A DNA stretch of 64,000 nucleotides from Craterostigma plantagineum (Eukaryota > Streptophyta > Magnoliopsida > Lamiales > Linderniaceae), in contig JAPQWV010000050.1 in NCBI GenBank assembly GCA_027422505.1, positions 1,364,001 through 1,428,000 of the forward strand, written 5' to 3'. The position numbers were made by a program, and so were the translations under genes. Every line of letters starts with the position of its first letter. The stretch's first letter is position 1. Under the pieces are notes generated by a model, which was not told the DNA's origin, did no database searches, and was given only the letters and a program-made list of their open reading frames with translations. Shown one piece after another: positions 38,223-49,464 of the stretch.

Positions 38223-38808
38223 CAACGTTCTGAAACCGGGTTTTCGAACCGGACCGAAAATTTTAGTGGTTTAAGGTTTAGCGGTTTAACCGGTATAGAA
38301 CCGGAAACAAACCGGAGTTAAACCGGTATATTTAGATTGTAAAAATATATATTTTATGAATAAATCAATCAAATTAAATAGAAAATATACATGTTTTTAT
38401 GGACACTTTCGAAATTCTAATTTTATAAAATTTAAGGGGCAAACTTAATAATATAAATTGTATTGGGGATTAAAATTTAATTGTATTATGGATGTAAAGT
38501 ATTAAATCTATCAATTTGGGGGGTCAAAATTAAATATAACGAAAATATTGGGTTGATAATTTATTAAAAACTTGAAATAAGTGTGGCAAAGGAAAATCGA
38601 ACCCAACCCAATTTGTTAACCAAACAAGTGCGTCACCGCTAGACCAGTCCAACATTTAGTGATATTATTCAGTTTTGTGGGTATTAGTATATTATATATT
38701 TTTCTTTTTTTTTTTAAATAAAGCCAAGACCGGACCGGGATCGGACCGGATTTTTGACCGTCCGATCGGAACCGGCCAAAACCGGCCGGTCCGGTCTTAA
38801 AAACCATG
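38223..38808. mobile_element. Non-autonomous hAT element (ACCGG-rich)
   Basis: A 586-bp element with an exact 8-bp duplication ATGGGGAC at 38215-38222 and 38809-38816. Ends CAACGTTCTGAAACCGG and, reversed, CATGGTTTTTAAGACCGG, with ACCGG clusters in both arms. Confidence 0.88.
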
Positions 38809-38816
38809 ATGGGGAC

Positions 38817-39806
38817 TAAAATTATATTTTAAAAAAACATTGACCTTTATATTAGGAAATTCTACACGCAAGTACCGACACTATAAAAAAACATTGGTCT
38901 CATGTCAGCATTTTTATACTTTTTTTTATATATATCTAATAGAATAAATTTTTACACATAGGTATACGTCGCTGAAGGTACATCATATTAGACATTTTAG
39001 GTACTCATGTGTGCAAATATATCAATTTTTTTACACATTGAACATTTCAATTATTATTTAAAAGATAATGTTAATTTATGGAAAAATTTGAAATAAATTA
39101 GGCAACTAAGGGTAAAATTATAATAAAGCAATTGAGGGTAAAATTGTAATCAAACATATCAAATTAAGAGTATAGATGAATGAATAAAAGTGGAATCGAC
39201 CATTGACTCTAGAGCTTTTACAAAAACTCGACCACTCAGACCTCGGTTGAAATCATGTGTCTCATAATCTCTGTCTGTCTCATTCCTGTCTGATTCCTTA
39301 ACATTTAATTTTTGTAATTATCGGAAAATATATGATATGGATATCAAATCGATCATCATAAAACAAAATAATTGGAAGTGTTTATTTATTATTATCATAT
39401 AAATCTCATGAAATAACGACGAATTTATAATTTGGTGGACTATAGGATTAAAAGAATTAATAAATAAAAAAGAAATTTTGTGACCCGTCCGATTTAAATT
39501 TAACGAATCTGATCATTTGGGACATAGAGGAGACATGTTTGTGGGACGGATCGATTTGATGCGCTCAGACCTACCCTTTCTAAAAAAAATATTCATTTTA
39601 TTTATTTTTCGACTGTTTCCTTCTTTTTTTTTTTTAAATATCTCAGTCAATGTTAAGACCACCTTCCATAGCTAAGCTACCAATCTATGATTAATATTAG
39701 TAACAAACATGACATTCCATAACAAGAGAGTCAAAGAATGCTCAAAAACCAAACACACCAAAACAACTCAAATATCAGCAAGCAAACACACACGCACCAC
39801 CGTTGC
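38817..39806. other. Spacer 3' of the BAP31-like gene
   Basis: AT-rich. 38930-39010 holds short GGTAC-type text related to the block at 23620-23960. 39180-39600 shows nothing recognised. Confidence 0.45.
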
Positions 39807-40823
39807 TTATCCCAATTGGTTCGCAAGCTTTTGATTGTCTTCCAAAAGTCGATCGTACTCTATGAGAAAGTCGGTCGCTTGTTTCCTCAGAGCAGCGACG
39901 TGGGCTTCCGCCGTCTGAACCCTCTCTTCCTTCTCATCTGATTCGGACTTAAGCTTCTTCATCTCTTCTTTCAGACTAATTATCTCCTTCTTCAGCATCT
40001 CTGCTTCAGCCATGGCCTTCCCTTCCTTCTCCTCAAGCAAAGACTTTTCCCTCTCGAGCTTTTCGACTTCTTTCCCCAAAACTGATTTCTTGCCGCCGAA
40101 CTCAATCAACTCTCTCATGTAATGGTGCATACGATCTATAAGAAAACCGAGGAAGAGTGCGAACCCTGAAAAAGATCAAATGAGTGCAGCCCATACGGAA
40201 ATAACAGAGACAAAATCTCCAGCAAAAGTCCATCACAGTGAAAGTGAATAGCTTCCTTGTCATATAATAGATAGTGTAAGCCAATGAAACACCGTTACGA
40301 AAGGCTATTGTGCATTGTCTCTTTCGCTACTACAAATTAGTGCAGCCCAGATGAAAATAACAAGACAAAATCTCCAGCAAAAGTTTATCATAGTGAATAA
40401 CTTCCTTATCATACAACAGACAGTGTAAGCCAATCATGGCTATTTTGCATTGTCTCTTTCACTACTAGTGAAACCATCGCAGCTTTGCATTGTTACTAAT
40501 GGAAGAGAAGAGCTACCATGTGGATAAAAGGAAAGGAAGGTACCAATTAGAGTAGCCTCGAGCAGATTAGTCCTCCAAAGAACTTGATCCATAGGTGTCA
40601 TCGTACCATTCTTGGCACCCTTGTTTTGAATCTTAAGTAGGCTGTACAAGTCTGATAGGAATATCAAGGAGATTGTCCCAGCAATGGTTAGAACTGTACT
40701 GTTTCTCGTCTTAATTTGGTCCAAAACCTTGATGACAAGTTCTCTCAGTGGCCCAATCTTCACCATTAGAAGAAATGCTGCTATGCCCTCAACACACACA
40801 ACCAGGAAAAACAAAGGAAACAT
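39807..40823 (-). CDS. BAP31-like endoplasmic reticulum membrane protein
   Basis: Two coding exons on the minus strand, 40544-40823 and 39807-40165, 639 nt, 212 residues. The N-terminal half carries three hydrophobic segments (FFLVVCVEGIAAFLLMV, VLTIAGTISLIFLSDLY, LLEATLIGFALFLGFLI) and the family signature KIGPLRELVIKVLDQIK and MTPMDQVLWRTNLLEA. The C-terminal 100 residues are a highly charged coiled coil (EVEKLEREKSLLEEKEG through KKLKSESDEKEERVQ). BAP31 proteins sit in the ER membrane and take part in cargo export and quality control. Plant members usually end in a Lys-rich retrieval signal; this one ends NQKLANQLG, so a KKxx signal is not obvious. The start MFPLFF is the first ATG. The single intron contains a tandem duplication. 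Confidence 0.9.
40184..40468. repeat. Tandem duplication (about 156 bp) inside the BAP31-like intron
   Basis: The block starting GTGCAGCCCA at 40184 recurs at 40340; both copies share AAATCTCCAGCAAAAGT, AGTGTAAGCCAAT and GCATTGTCTCTTTC. Unit 2 is slightly shorter because of small deletions. Confidence 0.85.
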
Positions 40824-41539
40824 TCTTTGCAACTACTACGGGTATCTTTAGAACCCCTTAACAAGTTCAAATTTCATTCATCTACCCTGCGATTTTGATT
40901 TTTCTTTCGAGTACATACAACCGAAAAAATTATCTCCCATTAAGCCTCAACCTTTGAGTACCATCTGCGAAAGCTATGAATGAGAGAGCAATCCCTTTAT
41001 TCCATCAAATCCCACTTCTAAAGCGATGCCGTAAGCTACAGATCTGTAAAAAAAATAATCAGTAACAGGGACAAAGAACGACACTCTCAAAAAAACCCCT
41101 TCTGAATTGCGTTACCGGTTAGCAGCTAAATTTGTGATTTTTACCTTAGCAATGGGAAAGGGAGAATAGCGTTGATGGTAACCAATCTGTTCTTGCCGTG
41201 GCGATTATGAACAACAAAGCAGAACACAGCACCACCACCAACACCAAGGAGTGGAAAAAGGGAAAGGGTTTATGGGAATCGAAGATTTGCTTTTGCTTTC
41301 ATTTATCGATCTATATACTCTTTATTAATGGTAAGAGTGAGTTAAAAACTGCTTTTTGTTGTATTTATAAAGGGTCGTTTAAAAAGATAGCCTTGGACTC
41401 GGTCAACGTTAAAAAGATAGCCTTCTTGTTTTGATCATTTTAAAAATAGCGTTGAATTTAAGGGTATTTTCGTCTTTTTAGATGAGTTACTTTAAAAACA
41501 GCAACGTGTCCCATCATCGCAGGGACTCACGCACACAAT

Positions 41540-41975
41540 TCGGGGACCCCTGCTTTATAGAAGGGGTTCCATGAGCAAGGGCCCCCTTCTATAGAGCAGG
41601 GACCCCTGCCTTATAGAAGGGGGCCCGTGCTCTATAGAAGGAGTCCCATGCAGCAAGGGCCCCCTTCTATAGAGCACGGGACCCTGCCTTATTGTAGGGG
41701 GCCCTTGCTCATGGGATCCCTGTTATAGAGCACGGGTCCCCTTCTATAAGGCAGGGGTCCTTGCTCTATAAAGGGAGCCCTTGCTGGGGGCCCTTGCTGC
41801 ATGAGACCCCTTCTATAGAGCAAGGCCCCTGCCTTCTAGAAGAGGACCCGTGCTCTATAGTAAGGATCCCATGAGCAAGGGCCCCCTACAATAAGGCAGG
41901 GGCCCGTGCTCTATAGAAGGGGGCCCTTGCTGCATGGGACTCCTTCTATAGAGCACGGGCCCCCTTCTATGTAGA
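41540..41975. repeat. GC-rich array of self-complementary TATAGA/TCTATA units
   Basis: About 430 bp of alternating direct and inverted copies of CCCCTTCTATAGAGCACGGG, CATGAGCAAGGGCCCCC and related words. Neighbouring copies can pair, so strong cruciform or hairpin folding is expected. It lies wholly inside the MULE. Confidence 0.85.
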
Positions 41976-41995
41976 AAGAGACTTAAAAGAAAATT

Positions 41996-42060
41996 GTTGG
42001 GATTTGAACCCACGACCTCTTACTTGAACGTCTGACTACACAACCACTGGACTATACCCC
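41996..42060 (-). other. tRNA-like sequence (pol III box A and B) inside the MULE
   Basis: Read on the minus strand it has TAGTCCAGTGG, a fit to the A box, and GTGGGTTCAAATCCC, a fit to the B box and T arm, 30-odd bases apart. The acceptor stem does not close and no proper anticodon arm folds, so this is a tRNA-derived or SINE-like fragment, not a working tRNA gene. Confidence 0.5.
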
Positions 42061-42442
42061 GCCCGCCCACCCTAAATCGCACGACAGTAAACATATTGGT
42101 TTCGAATGTGGGCCCAATTAGTAAGGGTATATTGGTCGTTTTACATTTGAAGGCTATTTTTTTAACATTGACTATGTCAAAGGCCATTTTTTTAAATATT
42201 CCATTTATAAACCTATCAGAATTTTTTTCAAATTAAGAATTTAAAATAAAAAGTTTTTCAAATTAAAAATTGAAAATGGAAAATAAATATTAGATCATGC
42301 TCTTTAGGCTAATGAAACTGCCTATTCTATTTTTAGTAAAATGCTTATTTTTCTAATTAAATATTAAAATCAAAATTAAAAAACCTCTTATCAATTTATT
42401 TTTATTTTTATGCACACGCGCAGGTTGTGCAACATATACTAG

Positions 42443-44352
42443 TACTCCTTTATTATACTTTGGACATTACATTGGAATAATCATGATTTAAACTAGTATG
42501 TCAATTTAACTAATTTAAAAATCTAATAATAAATGAAAAGAAAATCACCCAATATATATCATTTTATATTCTCAAATTTGTCATTCTATTTTTTATTTTA
42601 CAATTAAAATACATATATATTACAATACACATTTGAGACCATCTTCGATTAAAATACAATATATTACAATACACATTTTATATCTTCGATGGTACTGAAA
42701 AATCCAAAAAATATCTTAAAATCACTCTAACCGAATCCAAAAACGAATATCAAAATGGGTTTTGCACTTTCTCGCTCCTCTGATAAACGCATGTATGCGG
42801 TAATGCATAAAATGAGTTCTATGTTTAGTAATTACATTTAGGTTGTGTTTGGATCAAGGAAAATGGTGAAAGAAAAGAAAACTAGAGAGAAAACGATTCC
42901 CACTAGCTTTTCCTTCACTTTCCTCGCCATTTGGTGATGAAAATATTTTCCATGATTTTTGCTTTAGATCAACATAATTTTAGTTTCTTTTCTTTTCTTC
43001 GATTTGAGAATGAGTTTGATCGTAGGAAAAGAATTACTGCATTTGAGTTTGAGAATGAGTTTATCTTGTTTTTATTAAGTGTGAGAGCTTGGTATAAGCC
43101 GTCAAATTTGGTTTGTCATTAAAAATTAATTAAAAATAATAATATACATTGCATTTCTATATTTTAAAATTTACCCTTTTATTTTTAGTAATTATTTACA
43201 AGTAATATAATTTAAAGTATGCAAGCAAAGTAGTTCTAAAAATGTGAATGGATATGTAATTGATCCCATCAATGTTGAATGTAACGGTCAATGAAGATAT
43301 GACGTTTGGGCTATGGTCATTAATCCAAATTTGCAACAAATAATAGATAAGTAGTACTCGTTGCAAACTCAAATGCGTGTGCATATATAAATATTTGATA
43401 TGATATTTATTTAATATAAAATAGTTAATTGAAAATATAATAAAATTTTAAACATGTATAGATAAATTATAAAATGAGAAGGTATAAAATTAGCGAAAAT
43501 AGTAATTAACTAAAAATAATAATAAAGAGATAGTGCGTGATTTTTTAAATTTTAGTATTAGTTTTTTTTTTGTGAAATTGACATACCAATAGACAGTCAC
43601 TCACCCTACTAAAATAATAGAATACTAGTGCATATAGGCCAGGTTTGGTTAAAGATAAAATAGGTTGCAAAATAATTAATAACATTTTGTTCCATTAGAT
43701 GAAGCCCATGAAAATATAGGAGCGGGCACATATTAAACGGACTCGCAAATAAACCCCCCGTTATTATTTTATCTTGGATTTTTCGTATTTTTTGTTGGCT
43801 TGGACCTTAGTATTAAACTAGTATATTGATATACCCAATATGTGTGCTTGACTATATGAAATTTATAATATTAATTTATATTTTAAATTTAATAGGTGAA
43901 ATTATAATGTTGGATTTAATTTTATATTATTTTTAAGAATTAAAAATGGCTTTAAGGATGTAATGATGATAAGTTTAAAATTATGGGGATAATGGTAACT
44001 TGTGACTGCTACACCAATCAATTTGGGAGTAGTTACTCTAAAAGTCTCTCTCCCTTAATAAAATAGAGAGATGGGTCTACAAACCAAACCCAACCAGAAG
44101 ATTTTAATTTAATAGTTACTTTAATTAAAACATTCACTATGTGAATTATAATTTAACTATATTTTGTATTAAGTTTAATATTGGAATAAATTTTTCATTA
44201 GCTATATATTTAATTTTAGTAATCGGAACTCCATTAAGATGGGTAAACTCGCGCCCATTGTAATATCGTGCAGATCTCAACGGGGAGGGAGTAAGCCACC
44301 ATGGGTGACAGACTCATAACGAGGAAGAGTATACATGTCTTAGCCTTAACAA
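42443..44352. other. AT-rich spacer with old repeat fragments
   Basis: The text near 42712-42840 (TCTTAAAATCACTC, GAGTTCTA...TTTAGTAATT) is shared with the MITE at 62627-63028, so a diverged copy of that family lies here. No gene was recognised. Confidence 0.5.
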
Positions 44353-44592
44353 ACTCCATCTCCAACCATTCCTCTACGCCTAGAGTTGAAACAGTACAAT
44401 TTCTCCAAATTTACAGTTAAACAGCGTTGTCAAACTCCAATCATTTCCTCTATATTTTACATGAAATAATCTTAATATACATCAAATATAGAGGAAGAGG
44501 AAATGATTGGTGTTTGACAACACTGTTTAAACAGTAATTTGGAGGAATTATAATGTTTCAACTCTATGCATGGAGGAATGGTTGGAGTGGCC
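44353..44592. mobile_element. Foldback MITE with two arms of about 110 bp
   Basis: The segment CATCTCCAACCATTCCTC through TTGTCAAACTCCAATCATTT is mirrored by its complement on the right (AAATGATTGGTGTTTGACAA through GAGGAATGGTTGGAG), around a short centre near 44470. The RNA would form one long, imperfect hairpin. The target duplication could not be settled. Confidence 0.75.
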
Positions 44593-45136
44593 TAAAAGCA
44601 TCTCTAATGGATACTTTCCACCAAATTACAATATCATTTCCAAAGAAACCAGAAATTTAATGCTATTTTTTGTGTTGATGAAAAAATTACTTTTTTTTAG
44701 TGTAATACTATTTTATTTATCAACCTAAAAACAGAATCATAACTTTTATTTTATTTTTTGATTAGTAATCTTTTTTTTTTCTATATATTTTAAAAAAATT
44801 TCACTTAACATTCATTTTTATTATCTATTAGTATTTTCATTTTTATATATATTTTAAATTAACTATACTAATAATGAATTGAAAAATATATGAAATATTA
44901 TTTTAATGTAGAAAAAAATTCACAAGTTGGACTAAATTTAATTATAATAGAGTTAATATAGTAAAGTAAAATATATTGTAGCAATTATATTTAAAATTTA
45001 CTATATTATGGGTCGAAGATGTCTAGAAAGAAGATTGACCTCCTAATGTTGGTGAATTAATTAATTGTGTCTCAATCCTTATCTCAAACGTTGACCTACC
45101 AAATTCAAAAGTACAGAAAATGTAACATCTCCTTAA
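44593..45136. other. AT-rich spacer
   Basis: AT-rich DNA between the foldback MITE and the putative Helitron. No coding or repeat boundary was recognised. Confidence 0.45.
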
Positions 45137-46000
45137 TCTATCTATATATATAAAAGATAGATAGTTACTCTCCTGACGAGCCACGTGGACGAGCAAACGT
45201 CCCCTCCTTGCGACACGTTGGAAAATATATTTTGGAGAATTCTTATTTCGGGCCTATACGTTGGATTAGATTTGGACTTTTAGAATGCAGGTATTAATAG
45301 TGGATATTCTTTAAGGTGAATGTTATTTATAATTATTACATCGCGAAGTTACTTGAGAATGAGCCTCTTGACCTCTTGGCTTCCATATAACATCGAGAGG
45401 CTAAAACATGTTATGTCTCTCTCTCTCGATCGACCGATTCTTGAACACATCAAATGTAACATCGAGAGGCTAAAACATATTTTTGTTGTTTCCCAAACTC
45501 AGCCGATTCACTTGCCACCAAAAAAAAATTACATCAACAGGAAAGTTTGATTTTTGATTTTGTTCGTAAGTGAACCACGTTTATCTCTCTTCATCTTGCT
45601 CTCTTTCTCTTTCTGTTTCAAATGATCCCCGAAATTCTTTGTTCATTTTGCTACAAATTCGAAAAGAGATGATGAGCTTCTCATATTGAACTCTGAAATT
45701 TTCTTAGTTGGGTGTAAAGCGAAAAGATAACATAAACAAAGACGTCTAACATATGACAAAAAATAGAAGAAACCCTCTGTTACTACGTACCGTCCGAACA
45801 AACGAAATGAACCAGCCTAGAGACGAGTTTTGCAAGACCTTCAACCAGACTAAAAAACAGCGTACCAACAAGAACGTGCACAAGATAGCCTTATAGCTGA
45901 GGGTATGAACAACGCCTCCATCATGGTGTTGTTCACCACAGTGGCCTTCGACGCCATCTTCACGGTGCCTCTTCACCTCGATGGAGGTCGTGGTGGTCAA

Positions 46001-47807
46001 CAGGCCCGGCCCTGAAGGGGGGCGAAAGGGGCGACCGCCCCAGGCCCAGTCATAAAGGGGGCCCATATATATAGACTACTATGCTAAGTAAGTTAATAGC
46101 TTTTAAAAAAAGAAAGCCCATAAACCAAAAAATATTCAAAGATTGGGCTATATTAATACTGCAGTCCAAAATACTAGCCCAAAATACTCAAATCATAAAC
46201 ATGCGCTAGTAAAATGATAAGCCCACATAATAATTATTATATACATAGAAGAGAGAGATCAACAGTATTAATTATTATCTTTCCAGCGAGAAACATTGCA
46301 AGCTCTGTATCTCTTCGTTCTTCTTGAGCACCGTTGCTGAGTCACTGTCACTGACTTCAATTTTTTTCACAAATAAGATCCACACCAAATCCCGAGTTCA
46401 ATCTCGCAGAAGAGGTATCAGGTATATAAAATTGCCCTTTTTGTTATTTAAATTAAAATTTTCTTTGTCATTAACCCTATGCTTTTTTATTTTGCGATTT
46501 CCCTTACAGTTTGCATCTTCGGGGATTCGATTGGGAATTACAAAAGCAGCAAATCTAGGCCGATACTGAGATTTTAAATAATCAGGTGTTATTTTTCCTA
46601 TTAATTTGTTATTCATCTTCGTGCACTCCTTTCTTGTTTGTGTGATTTTGATTAACTAAGCTACGTCGTCTAGTAAGCATTTGTCTGGTAGTCAAAAGAG
46701 AAAAAGAAAACATCAGCAAGAAAAATTTATAGAATCGCAGAAAGGAGCAATTGATAAATTTGTTGTCAAAAGAGTTGAGCAGTCTAGTGTGGATGTGGAT
46801 CATGACATATTGCGTGAATCATGGTCATTTGGTATGATATCTTATTTACCATTAACATGGTGAGTAAGAAGTTACAATCTAAATCAATGTGCATTGACAC
46901 TACGTTGGAGCATGTCGAAAATGTGATGACATATTTTAGCAAGTATAGAGAAGATGGGTTTATTTCTTCTAAGAATGTTGCAAAAGATATTGCACTGGAG
47001 ATGGATATTGAACCTGTCTATCAATCAAAGCGTCGTATTATTAGAAAAAGACAATTTGACGAAAATGATCATGTTGAAGAAAGGCATAGTCCTGAGGAAT
47101 CCTTTAAAATTGATTATTTTTTTGTTATTATTGATATGGCGGCTACTTCTTTGAAGAACAGGTTTGAACAATTAACGACATTTGAAAGTATTTTTGGGTT
47201 TTTATATGACTCGAAAAAGTTGAGATTATTGAATGATAATGAGCTCAAAGAACGATGCTCTAATTTTCAGCGCACATTTTCTCATGAGAATTTGTCAGAT
47301 ATTAATGCAAATGATTTTTTTTCTGAGTTGAAGGTGCTACAAGCTACATTGCCTAATCGTTTGATGTCAGCTTTAGAAATTCTTGAGTTTGTCAAAGTTG
47401 CTGATTGTTATCCAAATGTTTACATTGCTTATCGAATTCTTTTGACTGTACCAGTGACTGTAGCATCAGCGGAAAGGAGTTTTTCCAAGTTGAAGTTGTT
47501 GAAAACATACTTGAGATCGTCCATGTCACAACAAAGATTGAATGAACTTGCTATATTATGTATCGAGAGGAATATGTTGGATACTATTGATATGGATACC
47601 TTTATCCACGATTTTGCTTCTAGAAATGTTCGGCGTAATATTTTTATGTGATTATTTGCGTTAGTTTGTGATTTTGACATGAATATTGACGATTTTCAGG
47701 TTCATACTATTTGTTCGTTTACTGCAACGAGAATAAAAAAAACAAGCTATAGGGGCCTCGCTATTGTAGTTCGCCCCGGGGCCTACAAATTGTTAGGACC
47801 GGCCCTG
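46001..47807 (+). mobile_element. hAT element of the zinc-finger MYM/TTF type, internally deleted
   Basis: An 1807-bp element with an exact 8-bp duplication GTGGTCAA at 45993-46000 and 47808-47815. Ends CAGGCCCGGCCCTG and, reversed, CAGGGCCGGTCC. It carries the remains of a transposase on the plus strand. The GC-rich ends match the common plant hAT family whose ends read as runs of GGGGCC. Confidence 0.88.
46678..47651 (+). pseudogene. hAT transposase remnant (N-terminal piece and C-terminal dimerisation domain)
   Basis: A first stretch at 46678-46863 gives SGSQKRKRKHQQEKFIESQK and GAIDKFVVKR, the usual start of this transposase type. The frame from about 46860 to 47651 gives the C-terminal part, including MAATSLKNRFEQL, DCYPNVYIAYRILLTVPV, ASAERSFSKLKLLKTYLRS and SQQRLNELAILCIE, the hAT dimerisation signature. 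The TTF zinc finger and most of the catalytic core between them are gone, so the element can only move with help from elsewhere. Confidence 0.85.
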
Positions 47808-48131
47808 GTGGTCAAGGGGTGACATGGTGGTGAGACGCGTGGTGGAGGTCATCAACAAGCTCTATTTCTACATTGTGGTGCGATCATGGGCGTATTGTGG
47901 TAATAGTCAGATTGTTATGTTCGTTCTGTATTGTGGTAATATTAGTTGTAGCCACATTTCTTTATATCTATAAATGGTACATATTCCAATTTATTTCATT
48001 CATGTCATGAATCCCATCCATTTGATATTATCAATAGCTCCACAGATACTAATCATGGCTCAAAGGTTTCCATTTGACAGGCTATTGTAATAATGTTAGC
48101 AAGACTACTAATAACGTTGATGTATTACGAC

Positions 48132-48840
48132 TAGGGTTGCAAACGAATCGAACTTTTTGGTTTTCGATTAGAAATTTTAAGATTTGAATTCGAATATTTA
48201 GAATACGAATCCGAATAAGAATATTTTTTTTATTCGAGAAATATCCGAACGAATATGAAATCACAATATCCTATTCGAATATTAATCGAATTATCCGATT
48301 CGAATAATTTTATATGTTTATAAATTTTAATACGAAATATTTATGGTATGAAAAGTTTTTTAAATAAATCAAAGAATAATACTTGTAAATTTAGAAGTTT
48401 CGTTTATTTCTAATGGTAAAGTGTAGAATTAATTTCCACCATAAATTACAAAATTAATATTTATGTATAAATCATTTCCTTTGAATAACTGCAATCATGA
48501 AATAAAATATAATAACTTAAAACTTACATTATCATTGATCGAGAACAAAATTTTAAGAAATTGTATAATTTCTAAGGTTGTTTCACCCTCAAAGGGGGTG
48601 CCAATACATAATATTACAATTCAATATATATTTGACAGTATAATAATATTTATATTTTTATTAAATGTAAAGATAAATAATCAAATATAATCCATATTCG
48701 AGTATTCGAATATTCGATTCGAATATTTCCGAATACGAATAAGAATCGATTTTATGATTCGATTAAATATTCGAATATTCGTATTCGGATTCGATTGTCA
48801 TCCGAATACGAATAGAATATTGTGGTATTCGACTCGATTC
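48132..48840. mobile_element. hAT-like element (CGAATA/TATTCG-rich), right end decayed
   Basis: The left end TAGGGTTGCAAACGAATCG and the arms of CGAATATTCGAAT repeats around an AT-rich core are typical of a plant hAT family. The right arm stops at GACTCGATTC without a clear terminal repeat; only ACGAC is shared by the flanks, so the duplication is not secure. Confidence 0.6.
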
Positions 48841-49051
48841 ACGACTGTGTATTCACACGACTGATTATTGTATGACTATGAAACTACAATGCTACTACGT
48901 TTTTTAAATTGTTATAGTCTTATAGTCTTATGTTTCTTAAACTGTTGTAAACAACCCGTCTTACGTTTCTGGAATTGTCTTATTCAGTGTTGCGAGTTAT
49001 CGTAAACAGTCTCATAGTAGTGCAATCCTGCACATTTTAAATTAATTGATG

Positions 49052-49464
49052 GGCAAAATTATAAAATTAGGTCACTAAGTATACAAGATTCCGTTTTTGG
49101 GTCACTATGTTTGATAATTGCAAAAGTAGGTCACTAACTTTTCATGTGAAAATAATTTTGGTTCATTTTTTAATTTTAGGTCACTAAGAATATATTTTTC
49201 GATTTTAGGTCACTAAGTTTAGATTTTTTCAATTTTGGGTCACTATAATTATAAAGTTAGTACCAAATGAGTGACCCGAAATTGAAAAAAATGTAAACTT
49301 AGTGACCCAAAATCGAAAAATTATATTCTTAGTGACCTAAAATTGAAAAATGACCAAAAATTGTTTTCACATGAAAAGTTAGTGACCTACTTTTGCAATT
49401 ATCAAATATAGTGACCCGAAAACGAAAACATGTATACTTAGTGACCTAATTTTATAATTTTCCC
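49052..49464. mobile_element. Foldback MULE (arms nearly the whole element)
   Basis: A 413-bp element with a 10-bp duplication TTAATTGATG at 49042-49051 and 49465-49474. Ends GGCAAAATTATAAAATTAGG and, reversed, GGGAAAATTATAAAATTAGG. Each arm has about five GGTCACTAAG words with complements in the other arm, so it folds end to end. Confidence 0.85.

Larger units (their letters stand above)
41372..42202. mobile_element. Non-autonomous MULE nested in the Helitron
   Basis: An 831-bp element with an exact 9-bp duplication ATTTATAAA at 41363-41371 and 42203-42211. Ends GGGTCGTTTAAAAAGATAGC and, reversed, GGAATATTTAAAAAAATGGC; both continue with GTCAACGTTAAAAAGATAGC-like text. The interior is the palindromic GC array and a tRNA-like stretch. 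Confidence 0.85.
41310..42442 (+). mobile_element. Putative non-autonomous Helitron upstream of the BAP31-like gene
   Basis: Starts TCTATATACTCTTTATTAAT after an A and ends with a GCACA/TGTGC hairpin, spacer and CTAG before T. Its left end repeats the left end of the element at 7274 (TTTATTAATGG, AAACTGCTTTTT). It lies about 150 bp beyond the BAP31-like leader region. A MULE is nested inside. Confidence 0.6.

Noticed and set aside
41540..41975. CRISPR-like impression of regular repeats
   Set aside because: Units are alternating and self-complementary, spacers are not unique, and this is a plant nuclear genome; explained as MULE cargo.
41996..42060. Functional tRNA gene
   Set aside because: A and B boxes are present but the acceptor stem does not pair and no anticodon arm forms.
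45746..46066. Minus-strand frame of 106 codons
   Set aside because: It crosses the hAT border at 46000, so its first 20-odd residues are transposon end. The rest has no family match; kept only as possible captured DNA.
48132..48840. Exact 8-bp target duplication for this hAT-like element
   Set aside because: Flanks share only ACGAC; I could not make an 8-bp match, so the right border is left approximate.
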